Source: an uncultured Paracoccaceae bacterium (GTDB lineage: Bacteria; Pseudomonadota; Alphaproteobacteria; Rhodobacterales; Rhodobacteraceae). From it: a stretch of 64,000 bases of DNA. The DNA lies in assembly GCA_937146765.1 (NCBI GenBank), contig CAKZRP010000067.1, positions 123,216-187,215 of the forward strand. The letters run 5' to 3'. The position numbers and the translations under genes are program-made. Position 1 is the stretch's first letter. Each line of letters begins with the position of its first letter. The notes beneath the pieces were generated by a model, which had not been told where the DNA came from, made no database searches, and saw nothing but the letters and a program-made list of their open reading frames with translations. Below are positions 32,145 through 42,120 of this stretch, piece by piece.

Positions 32145-32734
32145 CCTTTGCACTCGGACTGACAGGCTCCATCGGGATGGGAAAATCCACCACGGCAAAG
32201 CTCTTTGCCGAGGCGGGATGTGCGGTCTGGGATGCCGATGCCGCCGTGCACCGGCTATATCAGCCAGGTGGCGCGGCAGTGGCGCCGATCGGGGCCCTGT
32301 TTCCTGCGGCAACCTCTGCAGGTCTGGTCGACAGATCCATTCTCAAGGACCTGATCTCGAGCGACAGTTCCATCCTGCCCAGGATTGAGCGCATCGTGCA
32401 CCCGTTGGTGCAGGCGGATCGCAATGCGTTTCGAGCAGCAGCAGAAGCGGAAATCCTCGTCTTTGACGTGCCATTGTTGTTCGAAACCGGTGGCGAGAAG
32501 GAGATGGATGCGGTTGCCTGCGTTTACGTCGATGAGGCGACCCAGCGTGAACGGGTTTTGGCTCGCGGCACGATGAGTGAGACGCAGTTCGACCAGATCC
32601 GCGCAAAGCAGATGCCCATCGCCGAGAAGCTTGCAAAAAGTGACTACAGGATAGAAACCAACAGCCTCGACCATGCCCGAGAGCAGGTCGCGGAGGTCCT
32701 GGCAGACATCAGACGGAGACTGGCCCATGCGTGA
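32141..32734 (+). CDS. coaE: Dephospho-CoA kinase
   Basis: [34 protein letters not shown]. Confidence 0.96.
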   Translation: MTFALGLTGSIGMGKSTTAKLFAEAGCAVWDADAAVHRLYQPGGAAVAPIGALFPAATSAGLVDRSILKDLISSDSSILPRIERIVHPLVQADRNAFRAAAEAEILVFDVPLLFETGGEKEMDAVACVYVDEATQRERVLARGTMSETQFDQIRAKQMPIAEKLAKSDYRIETNSLDHAREQVAEVLADIRRRLAHA

Positions 32735-33458
32735 GATTGTGCTCGATACCGAAACCACCGGCTTTGACCCGTTTTCCGGCGATCGGATTGTCGAGATCGG
32801 GGCGGTGGAACTGTTCAATCACATGCCCACCGGCGAGACCTTTCACGTCTACATCAATCCGCAGCGCTCGATGCCGCACGAAGCCTTTGGTGTGCATGGC
32901 ATCGGCCCGGACCTTCTGGAGCCACCGCAACCGGCCGCGCCCGGCCAGGTGACGTTGAAGGACAAACCGCTGTTTGCGGCCGTCGGGCAGGCCTTCCTCG
33001 ATTTTGTGCGGGATTCGAAACTGGTGATCCACAACGCCAGTTTCGACATGAAATTCCTCAATGCCGAATTGGGGTGGCTGAACCTGCCACAACTGCCGCT
33101 CGATCAGGCAATCGACACGCTGGCGATGGCACGCAAGCGGTTCCCGGGCTCCCCTGCGACGCTCGACGCACTCTGTCGCCGTTTTGGCATCGACAACTCG
33201 AACCGGACCCTGCATGGCGCGCTCCTCGACTCCGAAATTCTCGCCGACGTCTATCTGGAACTCATCGGCGGACGGCAGCCGGACTTTGGCCTTGCGACAC
33301 AGGCAACGGGCGGTGCGGCCGAGATTGACACCAGCTGGCGCCCTGCACCTCGCGGCACCCCCCTGCCCTCGCGTCTCACCGCCGAGGAAAGGGCCGCGCA
33401 TGAGGCCTTTGTGGCCAAGATGGGGGATGCTGCACTCTGGAAGGTGGCTTCGGATTGA
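32727..33458 (+). CDS. dnaQ: DNA polymerase III epsilon subunit (3'-5' exonuclease)
   Basis: [31 protein letters not shown]; start at 32727 overlapping coaE. Confidence 0.95.
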   Translation: MREIVLDTETTGFDPFSGDRIVEIGAVELFNHMPTGETFHVYINPQRSMPHEAFGVHGIGPDLLEPPQPAAPGQVTLKDKPLFAAVGQAFLDFVRDSKLVIHNASFDMKFLNAELGWLNLPQLPLDQAIDTLAMARKRFPGSPATLDALCRRFGIDNSNRTLHGALLDSEILADVYLELIGGRQPDFGLATQATGGAAEIDTSWRPAPRGTPLPSRLTAEERAAHEAFVAKMGDAALWKVASD

Positions 33459-33461
33459 AAA

Positions 33462-33486
33462 ACGCTGCGGCCTGAGGTCGCAGCGT
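33462..33486. terminator. Strong hairpin terminator between convergent dnaQ and secB
   Basis: ACGCTGCGgCC-TGA-GGtCGCAGCGT, followed by CTTCATCTTT. Confidence 0.65.
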
Positions 33487-33518
33487 CTTCATCTTTCACC
33501 AGTGCTGAGGTCTTCGGC

Positions 33519-34010
33519 TCAGTTCGGCGTTTCGCTTGTAGCGGCCTGCTGGCGACGGGTCAGTTCGTTGCGGTAGATCGCAACGAAATCGATGTTGTCG
33601 AGGTTCAGCGGCGGGAAGCCACCGTCGCGGCTGACGTCGGAGACGATGCGACGCAGGAAAGGGAACAGCATCCGCGGGCATTCGATCAGCAGGAAAGGGT
33701 GCAGTTGATCTTCCGGCACGCCAGAGATGTTGAAGATGCCGACATACTCCAGTTCCAGAACAAAAAGGGTCTCGCCGCCGTTCTTGTTCTTGGATTCGAT
33801 GGTCAGCTTGGTGATGACCTCATACTGGTTCTCGGCGCTGCGTTTCTTGGCATCCAGTGCCACCTGGACATTGACGTCAGGCTGGACTTCACCGGCGACA
33901 CCCTTTTGCGCCATCACGTTTTCAAAGGACAGATCGCGGATGAACTGTCCAAGGATGCTCATTTGCAATTGCGGCTGCGCCGCGCCCGCTGCTGCGCCAT
34001 TCTCGGCCAT
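33519..34010 (-). CDS. secB: Protein-export chaperone SecB
   Basis: ILGQFIRDLSFENVMAQKG...LELEYVGIFNISGVPEDQLHPFLLIECPRMLFPFLRRIVSDVSRDGGFPPLNL; start at 34010 (MAENGAA). Confidence 0.95.
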   Translation of the reverse strand: MAENGAAAGAAQPQLQMSILGQFIRDLSFENVMAQKGVAGEVQPDVNVQVALDAKKRSAENQYEVITKLTIESKNKNGGETLFVLELEYVGIFNISGVPEDQLHPFLLIECPRMLFPFLRRIVSDVSRDGGFPPLNLDNIDFVAIYRNELTRRQQAATSETPN

Positions 34011-34074
34011 GGAAAACTCCTTAAATTCATGTGTCGCAGCGTGCTTATCAGCTTGGGGAGCTATCCTCAAAGTC

Positions 34075-34566
34075 TTATTTGGGTGGTTCGACCCAGCCCG
34101 AGGGATCCTGCCGCCGCTGGCGTGGCGTGACCTCCTGATAATCACCATCGATGATATCACCGCGTCCGTCTGCCGGACGCTGGCCCTGACGCGGCGCGGG
34201 ACCCATCTGGAAATGCGCGACCTTCACCTTCGACTTCAGCCAGGAAAAGGCCCGCGACCGCACACTCGGAACCAGCAACAAAAAGCCGCAGGTATCGGTG
34301 AAAAAGCCCGGTGTGAGCAGCAAGGCTCCTGCAAGGAGGATCATTGCCCCATGCGCCAGTGGTTCGGTCGGATCGGAGAGCCGTTCGAAGGATCCACGCA
34401 ATTGACTCAAGGCCAGCTGGCCCTGCGTACGCACCAACCAGGTGCCGAGCACCGCAGTCAGCACCACAATGGCCAGCGTCGGCCAGAGGCCGATCAGACT
34501 GCCGACCTGGATGAACAGGGCAATTTCGATGATTGGCACCAGCAGAAAGGCCAGAAAAAGGGGCAT
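34075..34566 (-). CDS. fxsA: FxsA family membrane protein
   Basis: MPLFLAFLLVPIIEIALFIQVGSLIGLWPTLAIVVLTAVLGTWLVRTQG...AGALLLTPGFFTDTCGFLLLVP. Confidence 0.9.
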   Translation of the reverse strand: MPLFLAFLLVPIIEIALFIQVGSLIGLWPTLAIVVLTAVLGTWLVRTQGQLALSQLRGSFERLSDPTEPLAHGAMILLAGALLLTPGFFTDTCGFLLLVPSVRSRAFSWLKSKVKVAHFQMGPAPRQGQRPADGRGDIIDGDYQEVTPRQRRQDPSGWVEPPK

Positions 34567-34679
34567 ATTACGTGTTCTCTCCTTGGGGCAGAACGGTGGA
34601 CTTGGTTCCGCCTGTCACCTACATAAGAGCAGAAGAGGTCGGTTTCAAACCGGCAGTCCTGACGGACAAAGAGGAACAT

Positions 34680-35336
34680 ATGGAGTCGCCCTTGATTGAG
34701 CTTTTGGTTCTGGCCGGTATCGCAGTCTTTCTGATCCTGCGCCTGAAAAGCGTTTTGGGGACGCGGGAAGGGTTTGAAAAGCCGCCGCTCACCAGTGCGG
34801 AAACCCGCAACCCGCAACGCAAGTTCGAGGTGATCGAAGGCCGCCCGGACGAAGATATCGTGGCCTATGTGGACGAGGGCAGCCCGCAGGCGCTGGCCCT
34901 GAGCGAGATGAAGCGCGCGGAACCCTCGTTCCACGTGGCTGAATTTGTACAAGGCGCCCGTGGCGCCTACGAGATGATCTTGATGGGTTTTGAAACCGGT
35001 GACCTGAACCGGATCCAGCCCTTTATCTCCGACGAGATTTTCCAGAGCTTCGTCGATGCGGTTTCCGCACGCGAGGATCAGGGGTTGATCATCGAGGCGG
35101 ACTTCATCGGGGTGCGTGAAACCGCAATTTCCGATGCCACCTTTGACAAGGCCACTTCCACGGCGGAAATCACCGTACGCTTTGTCGGTGAGTTGACCTC
35201 GGTGGTGCGCAACAGCGAGGGCGAGATCGTCGAAGGGGATACCAAGTCGATCAAACGGCAGAAGGACACCTGGACATTCTCGCGCCAGATGGGTCGGGAC
35301 GATCCGAACTGGCTCTTGGTGGCCACGGACGCATGA
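34680..35336 (+). CDS. Tim44/TimA family putative adaptor protein
   Basis: Short N-terminal TM segment then Tim44-like domain (KRAEPSFHVAEFVQGARGAYEMILMGFETGDLNRIQPFISDEIFQSF); start at 34680. Confidence 0.88.
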   Translation: MESPLIELLVLAGIAVFLILRLKSVLGTREGFEKPPLTSAETRNPQRKFEVIEGRPDEDIVAYVDEGSPQALALSEMKRAEPSFHVAEFVQGARGAYEMILMGFETGDLNRIQPFISDEIFQSFVDAVSAREDQGLIIEADFIGVRETAISDATFDKATSTAEITVRFVGELTSVVRNSEGEIVEGDTKSIKRQKDTWTFSRQMGRDDPNWLLVATDA

Positions 35337-36391
35337 GAGGATGGCTCTGGCGGGGACTGGGCGCGGTTGGATTGATCGCAGCCCTGTGGTCCGGTGCCGG
35401 AGCAGATCCCGCAGTGGGGCCATCCCATCGTATCCTGGATTTCCGTGAACTGGCAGATTGGGACCTCGACAACCATGTCGAGGCCCTTCGCGTTTTCAGG
35501 GAGACCTGCATGGATATGGAGGGCGTAGATTGGCAATCGCTCTGCGCTATGGCCCATAACGCCGAGGACAGCGGCGCCCGTGCGTTTTTTGAACTCTTCT
35601 TCCGCCCGGTTCTGATCGAGGATGGCAAGGAAGCCCTGTTCACTGGGTATTTCGAGCCCGTTCTCAACGGATCGCGGTATCGCAGCGCCCGGTTTCGCTA
35701 TCCCCTCTACCGGATGCCGCCAGAGGCGAGGAGCACCAACATCTGGTTCAGTCGCCGTGACATCCTTACCACCGGGATGATGGAAGGTCGCGGGCTGGAG
35801 ATCGCCTGGGTTGATGATCCGGTCGAACTGTTCTTTCTTCAGATCCAAGGGTCCGGGCGGATCAGGCTGGAGGATGGCACCCTCATCCGGGTGGGCTATG
35901 GCGGCGCCAATGGTCATCCCTATCGCTCGATCGGTCAGGAGCTGGTGCGCCTCGGGGTTTACAATCTGCATCAGGTCAGCGCAGAGGTGATCGGAAACTG
36001 GGTTCGGCGCAACCCCGAGGCGGGGGCCGAACTGCTGATGCACAATCCTTCCTATGTGTTCTTTAGGGAAATCAAACGCTTGGCTGCACATCGCGGCCCG
36101 CTTGGTGCGATGAACCGATCCATTACCCCGCTCCGCACTGTGGCGGTTGATCCGGCCTTTACCCCTTTGGGCGCGCCGGTCTGGATCGAGAAGAAAGGCG
36201 AGACTGCCCTGAACCGGTTGATGATTGCCCAGGACACCGGTTCTGCCATCAAGGGGGCGCAGCGCGCGGATATCTTCTTTGGGGGCGGTGATGACGCCGG
36301 TCGCCAGGCCGGGCAATTGAAGGATCCGGGGCGGATGCTGGTGCTGATGCCGATCCAGCGCGCCTATGCCCTGTTGCCGGATGGGTTCTGA
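35333..36391 (+). CDS. mltA: Membrane-bound lytic murein transglycosylase A
   Basis: LFTGYFEPVLNGSRYRSARFRYPLYRMP; C-terminal MIAQDTGSAIKGAQRADIFFGGGDDAGRQAG. Confidence 0.93.
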   Translation: MRGWLWRGLGAVGLIAALWSGAGADPAVGPSHRILDFRELADWDLDNHVEALRVFRETCMDMEGVDWQSLCAMAHNAEDSGARAFFELFFRPVLIEDGKEALFTGYFEPVLNGSRYRSARFRYPLYRMPPEARSTNIWFSRRDILTTGMMEGRGLEIAWVDDPVELFFLQIQGSGRIRLEDGTLIRVGYGGANGHPYRSIGQELVRLGVYNLHQVSAEVIGNWVRRNPEAGAELLMHNPSYVFFREIKRLAAHRGPLGAMNRSITPLRTVAVDPAFTPLGAPVWIEKKGETALNRLMIAQDTGSAIKGAQRADIFFGGGDDAGRQAGQLKDPGRMLVLMPIQRAYALLPDGF

Positions 36392-36993
36392 TGACACGGC
36401 GCAAACTGACCGAAGAGGAAATCGACCTTTGGAAAAAGGTCGCTAAGACCGCTGAACGGCTGAAGGCAGTACGGGCTGACAAGCCCGGATCCCATAGTGA
36501 GCCCCCTGCCCCGAAACCAAAGCCGAAACCACATCGGGCGCCCAACCCGGCGCTGCCGCATTTCGAGGTGGGGAGCAAGGCGCGCGGCCGGATGCCGGAT
36601 CATGATCTCAAGCCCTCGCCAGGGCGCAAGTTGGCGGCCGATCCGCTGCGGATGGACGAAAAGGCTTTTCGTCGGATGAAACGTGGCAAGCTGAAGCCGG
36701 AAGGAAAGCTGGACCTGCACGGGATGCGGATCGAGGCGGCACATGGTGCGCTGACCCGTTTCATCCTGACCGCGCAGGCTTCGGACAAGCGGCTGGTTCT
36801 GGTCATCACCGGCAAGGGCAAGGACCGAGACGAGCCGGGACCGATGCCGGTGCCACGCGGTGTCCTGCGTCATCAGGTGCCGCAATGGCTGCTGTTGCCA
36901 CCTCTGGCTCAGGCGGTGTTGCAGGTCACGCCGGCCCATATCAGCCATGGGGGCGATGGGGCCTATTACATCTATCTCAGACGCAACCGCTAG
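36391..36993 (+). CDS. Smr/MutS2 domain protein
   Basis: KLDLHGMRIEAAHGALTRFILTAQASDKRLVLVITGKGK, Smr domain. Confidence 0.92.
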   Translation: MTRRKLTEEEIDLWKKVAKTAERLKAVRADKPGSHSEPPAPKPKPKPHRAPNPALPHFEVGSKARGRMPDHDLKPSPGRKLAADPLRMDEKAFRRMKRGKLKPEGKLDLHGMRIEAAHGALTRFILTAQASDKRLVLVITGKGKDRDEPGPMPVPRGVLRHQVPQWLLLPPLAQAVLQVTPAHISHGGDGAYYIYLRRNR

Positions 36994-36996
36994 GCC

Positions 36997-38118
36997 TCAG
37001 CGCGCCTCACGTCGTGCCTGACGTTCCAGCCGCACCTTTCCGGTGTCCAGAAGCACAGTATTGGCTTGCGGCAGGATCTGTTCGAAAAGGCTGGGATCAC
37101 CGGAGCTCATCACCTCGTCCACCTCGTTGGCCGATCGGATCACAGCAATCAGGCTAGGCGATGTCGCGGCCACAAAATGTCCCGAGGACGCATCACTGTT
37201 GTATTCGGTCAGGTCGATGACCTCGATCGGGTATTTTGAAAAGCGCTGCGCCGATTTGATATTGCCGAGACGCCCGCCCTTGTTGGTGCCACGCAGCCGA
37301 CCGGAGATATTGAGCACGGTATCCTTCTCCGACACCATCACACCAAAGGGCTGTGGGAAGCGTTTAAAACTGGCGAGTTGGCTTTCGAACAGATCCACGT
37401 CGATGTCCGGCGCGATCAGGATAACGCCACCGTTGAGCACCTGTGCCGCCCAGCCCGGAGATTTCTGTTCGGCCTGCCTCAGGGTTTCCATGATGAGGGC
37501 GGTTCCCATTGAATGGCCTGCCAACACGATCCGCTCTGCCCCGGCGGCTTTGACCCGGCGGATGGTTTCCTCCAATCCGTCGCGGGCAAAGAGCATACTG
37601 TCCAGATCGTAGGCATAGCCAAAGGCGCGTCCCCGGCTGGGCCAGGAATAGATCACCAGAGAGCCGGGAAGATCCATGTCGTAGGCCATCTGTGCCGCCC
37701 GGTAGGCGGTTTCCACGAAGGTGCTGTTGTAGCCATGCACAAAAATGGTCACCTCGCGCACCGGCCATCCGTTGTCACCCTGTTCGCGTGCCAGTCGTGC
37801 TCGCAGGTCCTCAGTCGTTGGGATCGTGACATCCTCCGCGACGGTGAAATTGGACAGGGGGTCTGGATTGCGGTGCCGGTAGGAAAGGTTTCCCGGCTCA
37901 TGTGACGGTGGGATCGACACCGTCAGTTCCACCATCTGCAAGCCAGATGCCCGTCCGGAACCGAAAGAGCCGTCGGGCATCCGCCGCCGGGTGGTGGTGG
38001 CAAAGACCGTATGGGGCGTTCCGACCGCAAGGGCCTCCGGCACGATCGGCATTTGGTTGCGATCCGCGCAGCCCATCAACAGAAGAGTTAGCCAGGCCAC
38101 CAGGATGGACAGTCGCAT
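36997..38118 (-). CDS. Alpha/beta hydrolase (DUF900), putative lipoprotein
   Basis: Lipobox LLLMGCAD; ...VTIFVHGYNSTFVETAYRAAQMAYD; GHSMGTALIMETL. Confidence 0.85.
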   Translation of the reverse strand: MRLSILVAWLTLLLMGCADRNQMPIVPEALAVGTPHTVFATTTRRRMPDGSFGSGRASGLQMVELTVSIPPSHEPGNLSYRHRNPDPLSNFTVAEDVTIPTTEDLRARLAREQGDNGWPVREVTIFVHGYNSTFVETAYRAAQMAYDMDLPGSLVIYSWPSRGRAFGYAYDLDSMLFARDGLEETIRRVKAAGAERIVLAGHSMGTALIMETLRQAEQKSPGWAAQVLNGGVILIAPDIDVDLFESQLASFKRFPQPFGVMVSEKDTVLNISGRLRGTNKGGRLGNIKSAQRFSKYPIEVIDLTEYNSDASSGHFVAATSPSLIAVIRSANEVDEVMSSGDPSLFEQILPQANTVLLDTGKVRLERQARREAR

Positions 38119-38211
38119 ATCTTGATCGCTCTCGTATCACCTCTGCCCTCACCCGGCGCAGTCGCGGATGAGGGTAGCGGATGTGGCGCCAAGGTCTAGG
38201 TCTGAAACGTC

Positions 38212-39522
38212 CTAGAGCACGTAGCGGCTGAGGTCGGCGGATTTGGTGAGCTCGCCGAGGTTCTTGTGAACAAAGGCAGCATCGACAACGACCTCTTCGC
38301 CAGAGCGGTCCGGTGCAAAGAAGGAGATTTCCTCGAACACACGCTCCATCACGGTGTAAAGCCGTCGCGCACCGATGTTCTCGACGCTGTGATTCACCTC
38401 GGCCGCGATCTTGGCCAATGCCTTGATGCCATCCTTGGTGAAGGTGACTTTGACCTCCTCGGTGCCCAGCAGGGCCTCGTATTGGCGCGTAAGCGCATTG
38501 TCGGTCTCGGTCAGGATCCGGACAAAATCCTCCTCGCTCAAGGCGCGCAGGTTCACCCGGATCGGCAGTCGGCCCTGCAGTTCCGGCAAGAGGTCGGAGG
38601 GTTTGGCGATATGGAAGGCCCCGGAGGCAATGAACAGGATATGGTCTGTCTTCACAGGGCCATGTTTGGTACTGACGGTGGTGCCTTCGATCAGGGGCAG
38701 CAGGTCACGCTGCACGCCTTCCCGGCTGACATCGCCGCCGCGCGCATCGGATCGGGCGCAGACCTTGTCGATCTCATCAAGGAAGACAATGCCGTTCTGT
38801 TCCACCGCTTCCAGGGCCGCCTTGGTGACGGTCTCGTCATCGAGAAGCTTGTCGGCTTCCTCACCGATCAGCACGTCATAGCTGTCGGCCACGGTCAACC
38901 TCTTGCGAGTGGTGCGCCCGCCCATTGCCTTGCCGAAGAGATCACCAAGGTTCAGCATGCCCATATTGGCGCCGGGCTGACCGGGAATCTCGAACATGCC
39001 GCCCATCGGGTTGGAGGTATCTGCCAGATCCAGCTCGATCACGGTGTCATCCAGTTCGCCGGACTTCAGCTTCTTGCGAAACATGTCCAGCGTGGCTTCG
39101 CGGGCATCGGTGCCGGCAATCGCCTGCAGCACCCGGTCCTCGGCGGCCTTGTGGGCCTTGACCTTCACATCCTCGCGCATGTGTTCGCGGGTCTGGATGA
39201 TGGCGGTGTCCACCAGATCCCGCACGATCTGTTCCACGTCGCGACCGACATAGCCGACCTCGGTGAACTTCGTCGCTTCCACCTTGATAAAAGGCGCGCG
39301 GGCGAGTTTCGCCAGACGGCGGCTGATCTCGGTCTTGCCGACGCCCGTGGGGCCGATCATCAGGATGTTTTTCGGATGCACCTCGTCCCGCAGGTCATCG
39401 GGCAGTTGCTTGCGCCGCCAGCGGTTGCGAAGGGCAACGGCCACGGCACGTTTGGCGTCGCTCTGGCCGATGATGAAACGATCCAGTTCGGAGACGATTT
39501 CGCGGGGGGTCAGATCAGTCAT
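38212..39522 (-). CDS. hslU: ATP-dependent protease ATPase subunit HslU
   Basis: [36 protein letters not shown]...[20 protein letters not shown]; start at 39522. Confidence 0.98.
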   Translation of the reverse strand: MTDLTPREIVSELDRFIIGQSDAKRAVAVALRNRWRRKQLPDDLRDEVHPKNILMIGPTGVGKTEISRRLAKLARAPFIKVEATKFTEVGYVGRDVEQIVRDLVDTAIIQTREHMREDVKVKAHKAAEDRVLQAIAGTDAREATLDMFRKKLKSGELDDTVIELDLADTSNPMGGMFEIPGQPGANMGMLNLGDLFGKAMGGRTTRKRLTVADSYDVLIGEEADKLLDDETVTKAALEAVEQNGIVFLDEIDKVCARSDARGGDVSREGVQRDLLPLIEGTTVSTKHGPVKTDHILFIASGAFHIAKPSDLLPELQGRLPIRVNLRALSEEDFVRILTETDNALTRQYEALLGTEEVKVTFTKDGIKALAKIAAEVNHSVENIGARRLYTVMERVFEEISFFAPDRSGEEVVVDAAFVHKNLGELTKSADLSRYVL

Positions 39523-39535
39523 GTCTATCCCTTTG

Positions 39536-40591
39536 TCAGTGAGAGGGTGGCAGCCGATGCAAGGGCAGCACACCGGAGAGGAGTGAAAGTAGTGCAGCCC
39601 GGATTCGCGCCCAGAAGGCGCCAAGGATCACCAAGGCGATCCCGAGGGCAAGAATGCTGAAACCGGCACCTTCAACGTCAAAGACGGTGCTGCTCAGCGC
39701 CACGATGTAGCCGATGGCGGTGATCAGGAAGGACCGCCGGTCGATAATGATGGCGATCAGCGCAAAAAGACCAAGCACCAGCGCCAATGTGAGGGTTTGC
39801 TCGTTGGTGAGGAGCGAGAGCGCAAGGGTGTTTACCAGCGCGGGGGCTGCCACAACATGCAGCCAAAACCCCTGTGCAGATCGCCGGGTGACCCGATGCG
39901 GGTCGCTGAGGTCGAATCCCATGGCGACGGCAAAGACCAGCAGGCCGACCACAAGCGTCACCCAGGCAAAAGGTCCCTCCGCACTCAGGAGGAAGAGGTC
40001 GGCGAATTCTACCGGTCCGCCGGACTGCTCTGCCGTCAGGATGAGTGCTACCGCAAAAAGACCAAGTGCAATCAATGCCATGGCAAAGGGTACGCGAAAG
40101 CGCAACCAATAGACCAGGAGCGCGAGCGTCGCGAGTCCGAGACCCAGAGGCAGGGAAGAATAATCCTCCTGCGCAATCATGAAGGGTTGGGCATATTGCG
40201 CGGTGAAACCGGTCACGGCATTGGCGGCAAAGAGCAGCGACAGCGCGATGGCCGGGGCAACCATGCGCCGGCGACGGATGAAATACTCGGACAGCGCCCA
40301 GATCACCCCTGCCCCGATCAGTGCCGCGCTTGTGGCTTGTGTCCTGTAGTTGACGATCTCGGTCAGCATGGACGCGGTGTTTACCGCGACCCACCCCGAG
40401 GCGAGGATGAGCAGACCAACCACGATGAAGATCTCGTTGAACCCTTTGAACAACTCGAAAGGCTCGTCGCCGGGCGCAAGATCTTCGCGCGCACCGCGAC
40501 GACTGTCAGAAAGCGCACTGAGCGAAGCAGCCTGCGCTTCCGTCAGGAGGCCGGAGCCGACGGCAGCGCGGAGATCGTCGCGGGAGATCAT
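39536..40591 (-). CDS. DUF2157-like multi-pass membrane protein between hslV and hslU
   Basis: [27 protein letters not shown] soluble N-terminus then about ten TM segments; start at 40591 overlaps hslV stop. Confidence 0.7.
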   Translation of the reverse strand: MISRDDLRAAVGSGLLTEAQAASLSALSDSRRGAREDLAPGDEPFELFKGFNEIFIVVGLLILASGWVAVNTASMLTEIVNYRTQATSAALIGAGVIWALSEYFIRRRRMVAPAIALSLLFAANAVTGFTAQYAQPFMIAQEDYSSLPLGLGLATLALLVYWLRFRVPFAMALIALGLFAVALILTAEQSGGPVEFADLFLLSAEGPFAWVTLVVGLLVFAVAMGFDLSDPHRVTRRSAQGFWLHVVAAPALVNTLALSLLTNEQTLTLALVLGLFALIAIIIDRRSFLITAIGYIVALSSTVFDVEGAGFSILALGIALVILGAFWARIRAALLSLLSGVLPLHRLPPSH

Positions 40592-41145
40592 TTGCGGATC
40601 TTCTCCACCGTCAGCTTGCCATTGGTATAGACGCAAATGTCGGCGGCAATCGCCATGGCATCTCGGGCCACGGTCTCGGCATCGCGATCACTGTCCATCA
40701 TGCCCCGTGCGGCGGCCAGCGCGAAATTGCCGCCGGAGCCGATGGCGGCCACATCATGTTCCGGCTCCAGCACATCGCCGGCACCGGTGATGACATAAAG
40801 CTCCGCGCCATCGGTCACGATCAGCATGGCCTCGAGCTTTTGCAGGTATTTGTCGGTGCGCCAGTCCTTGGCCAGTTCGACGCTTGCGCGTTGCAACTGG
40901 CCGGGGGTGGCCTCCAGTTTCGCTTCCAGCCGTTCTAGCAGGGTGAAGGCATCCGCGGTGGAGCCAGCAAAACCCGCCACCACGTCATAGCCGCCGGGGC
41001 TGAGGCGGCGCACCTTGCGGGCGGTGCCCTTGATCACGGTCTGCCCGAGCGAGACCTGACCGTCTCCCGCCACCACCACTTCACCGCCCTTGCGAACGCC
41101 GATGATGGTGGTGCCGTGCCAACCGGGAAATTGATCCTCTGCCAT
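40588..41145 (-). CDS. hslV: ATP-dependent protease proteolytic subunit HslV
   Basis: [40 protein letters not shown], catalytic N-terminal Thr region. Confidence 0.98.
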   Translation of the reverse strand: MAEDQFPGWHGTTIIGVRKGGEVVVAGDGQVSLGQTVIKGTARKVRRLSPGGYDVVAGFAGSTADAFTLLERLEAKLEATPGQLQRASVELAKDWRTDKYLQKLEAMLIVTDGAELYVITGAGDVLEPEHDVAAIGSGGNFALAAARGMMDSDRDAETVARDAMAIAADICVYTNGKLTVEKIRK

Positions 41146-41392
41146 AAAAGCCTCCGTTTCCTTTGGGAACTTATATGGAAGTATCCGGCACAGGGCACAA
41201 GGGCGCGTGCCCGCTACACCAGGTCATCCGGCTGTCACACGCCTGTCTCCGGCCGTTTACAAACTGCTCATTCGCTATGCACGGGACGCAAATCGGGGCT
41301 GAAGAATGGGCAATTGTGAGACTCGCTGCACGATCGTACATGAAGGTCAACAACCGACACGGTGTCGGCTGACCTTTCCAAGGACAACGATC

Positions 41393-41587
41393 ATGGCACA
41401 CGCAAGCAACGTCATTGCACCGGCCGGCTCCGTCGCAGTTCTGCGCGCAGTCGATTTCTTCTTCAACCTGCGCACCAACCTGGTGAACTGGAACGAAGCC
41501 CGCATCACTCGCAAGGCTCTGAACGAGCTGACCGATGCACAGCTCGAAGACATCGGTCTGACCCGCGCTGACATCACCGCGATGTAA
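41393..41587 (+). CDS. DUF1127 small protein
   Basis: LNELTDAQLEDIGLTRADITAM is the DUF1127 C-terminal signature; start at 41393 (MAHASNVIAP). Confidence 0.85.
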   Translation: MAHASNVIAPAGSVAVLRAVDFFFNLRTNLVNWNEARITRKALNELTDAQLEDIGLTRADITAM

Positions 41588-41613
41588 GCCCGCATGACAT
41601 ATCTGCTGAAGTA

Positions 41614-41648
41614 AAAGCCGTCCTCGATCAGGGCGGCTTTCGCTTTTT
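41614..41648 (+). terminator. Terminator of the DUF1127 gene
   Basis: AAAGCCGTCC-tcgatca-GGGCGGCTTT followed by CGCTTTTT. Confidence 0.75.
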
Positions 41649-41680
41649 CCGGGGCAGGCCTTCCCGCATCACGGCCCATG

Positions 41681-41715
41681 AAAAAAGGCGCATCCCCGAG
41701 GGACGCGCCTTTTTC
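41681..41715 (-). terminator. Terminator of trxA (possibly bidirectional)
   Basis: AAAAAAGGCGC-aTCCCcgaGGGA-cGCGCCTTTTT. Confidence 0.75.
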
Positions 41716-41737
41716 GTTGTCGCACAGGGCAAGGTGC

Positions 41738-42064
41738 TCAGATGGATTCGTCGATCCAGCTTTTCAGCGCGGCCTTCGGCGCGGCGCCGGCGCGGTTGGA
41801 GACAACCTGACCATTCTTGAACACGAAAAGCGCCGGGATCCCGCGGACGCCCATGGCGGCGGCGGCGTTCGGGTTGCTGTCAACGTCGACCTTGGCGATC
41901 TTCACCTTGTCGCCGTATTCGGCGGCCAGCTCTTCCAGAGCCGGGCCAATCTGCTTACAGGGGCCGCACCATTCGGCCCAGAAGTCCACCACTACGGGGA
42001 CATCGGAATTCTTGACTTCTGCGTCAAAGGTGGCGTCGGTGACGGCGACGGTGGACATGTGCAT
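41738..42064 (-). CDS. trxA: Thioredoxin
   Basis: [23 protein letters not shown]; start at 42064 or 42058. Confidence 0.96.
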   Translation of the reverse strand: MHMSTVAVTDATFDAEVKNSDVPVVVDFWAEWCGPCKQIGPALEELAAEYGDKVKIAKVDVDSNPNAAAAMGVRGIPALFVFKNGQVVSNRAGAAPKAALKSWIDESI

Positions 42065-42120
42065 GTCTCCTGAGATCAATGGCAACTGGACCGAGAACGT
42101 ATGGATCCAGCCGCTTCCCG

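Noticed and set aside
38266-39660. 464-aa plus-strand ORF opposite hslU
   Set aside because: Shadow ORF; hslU homology is decisive.
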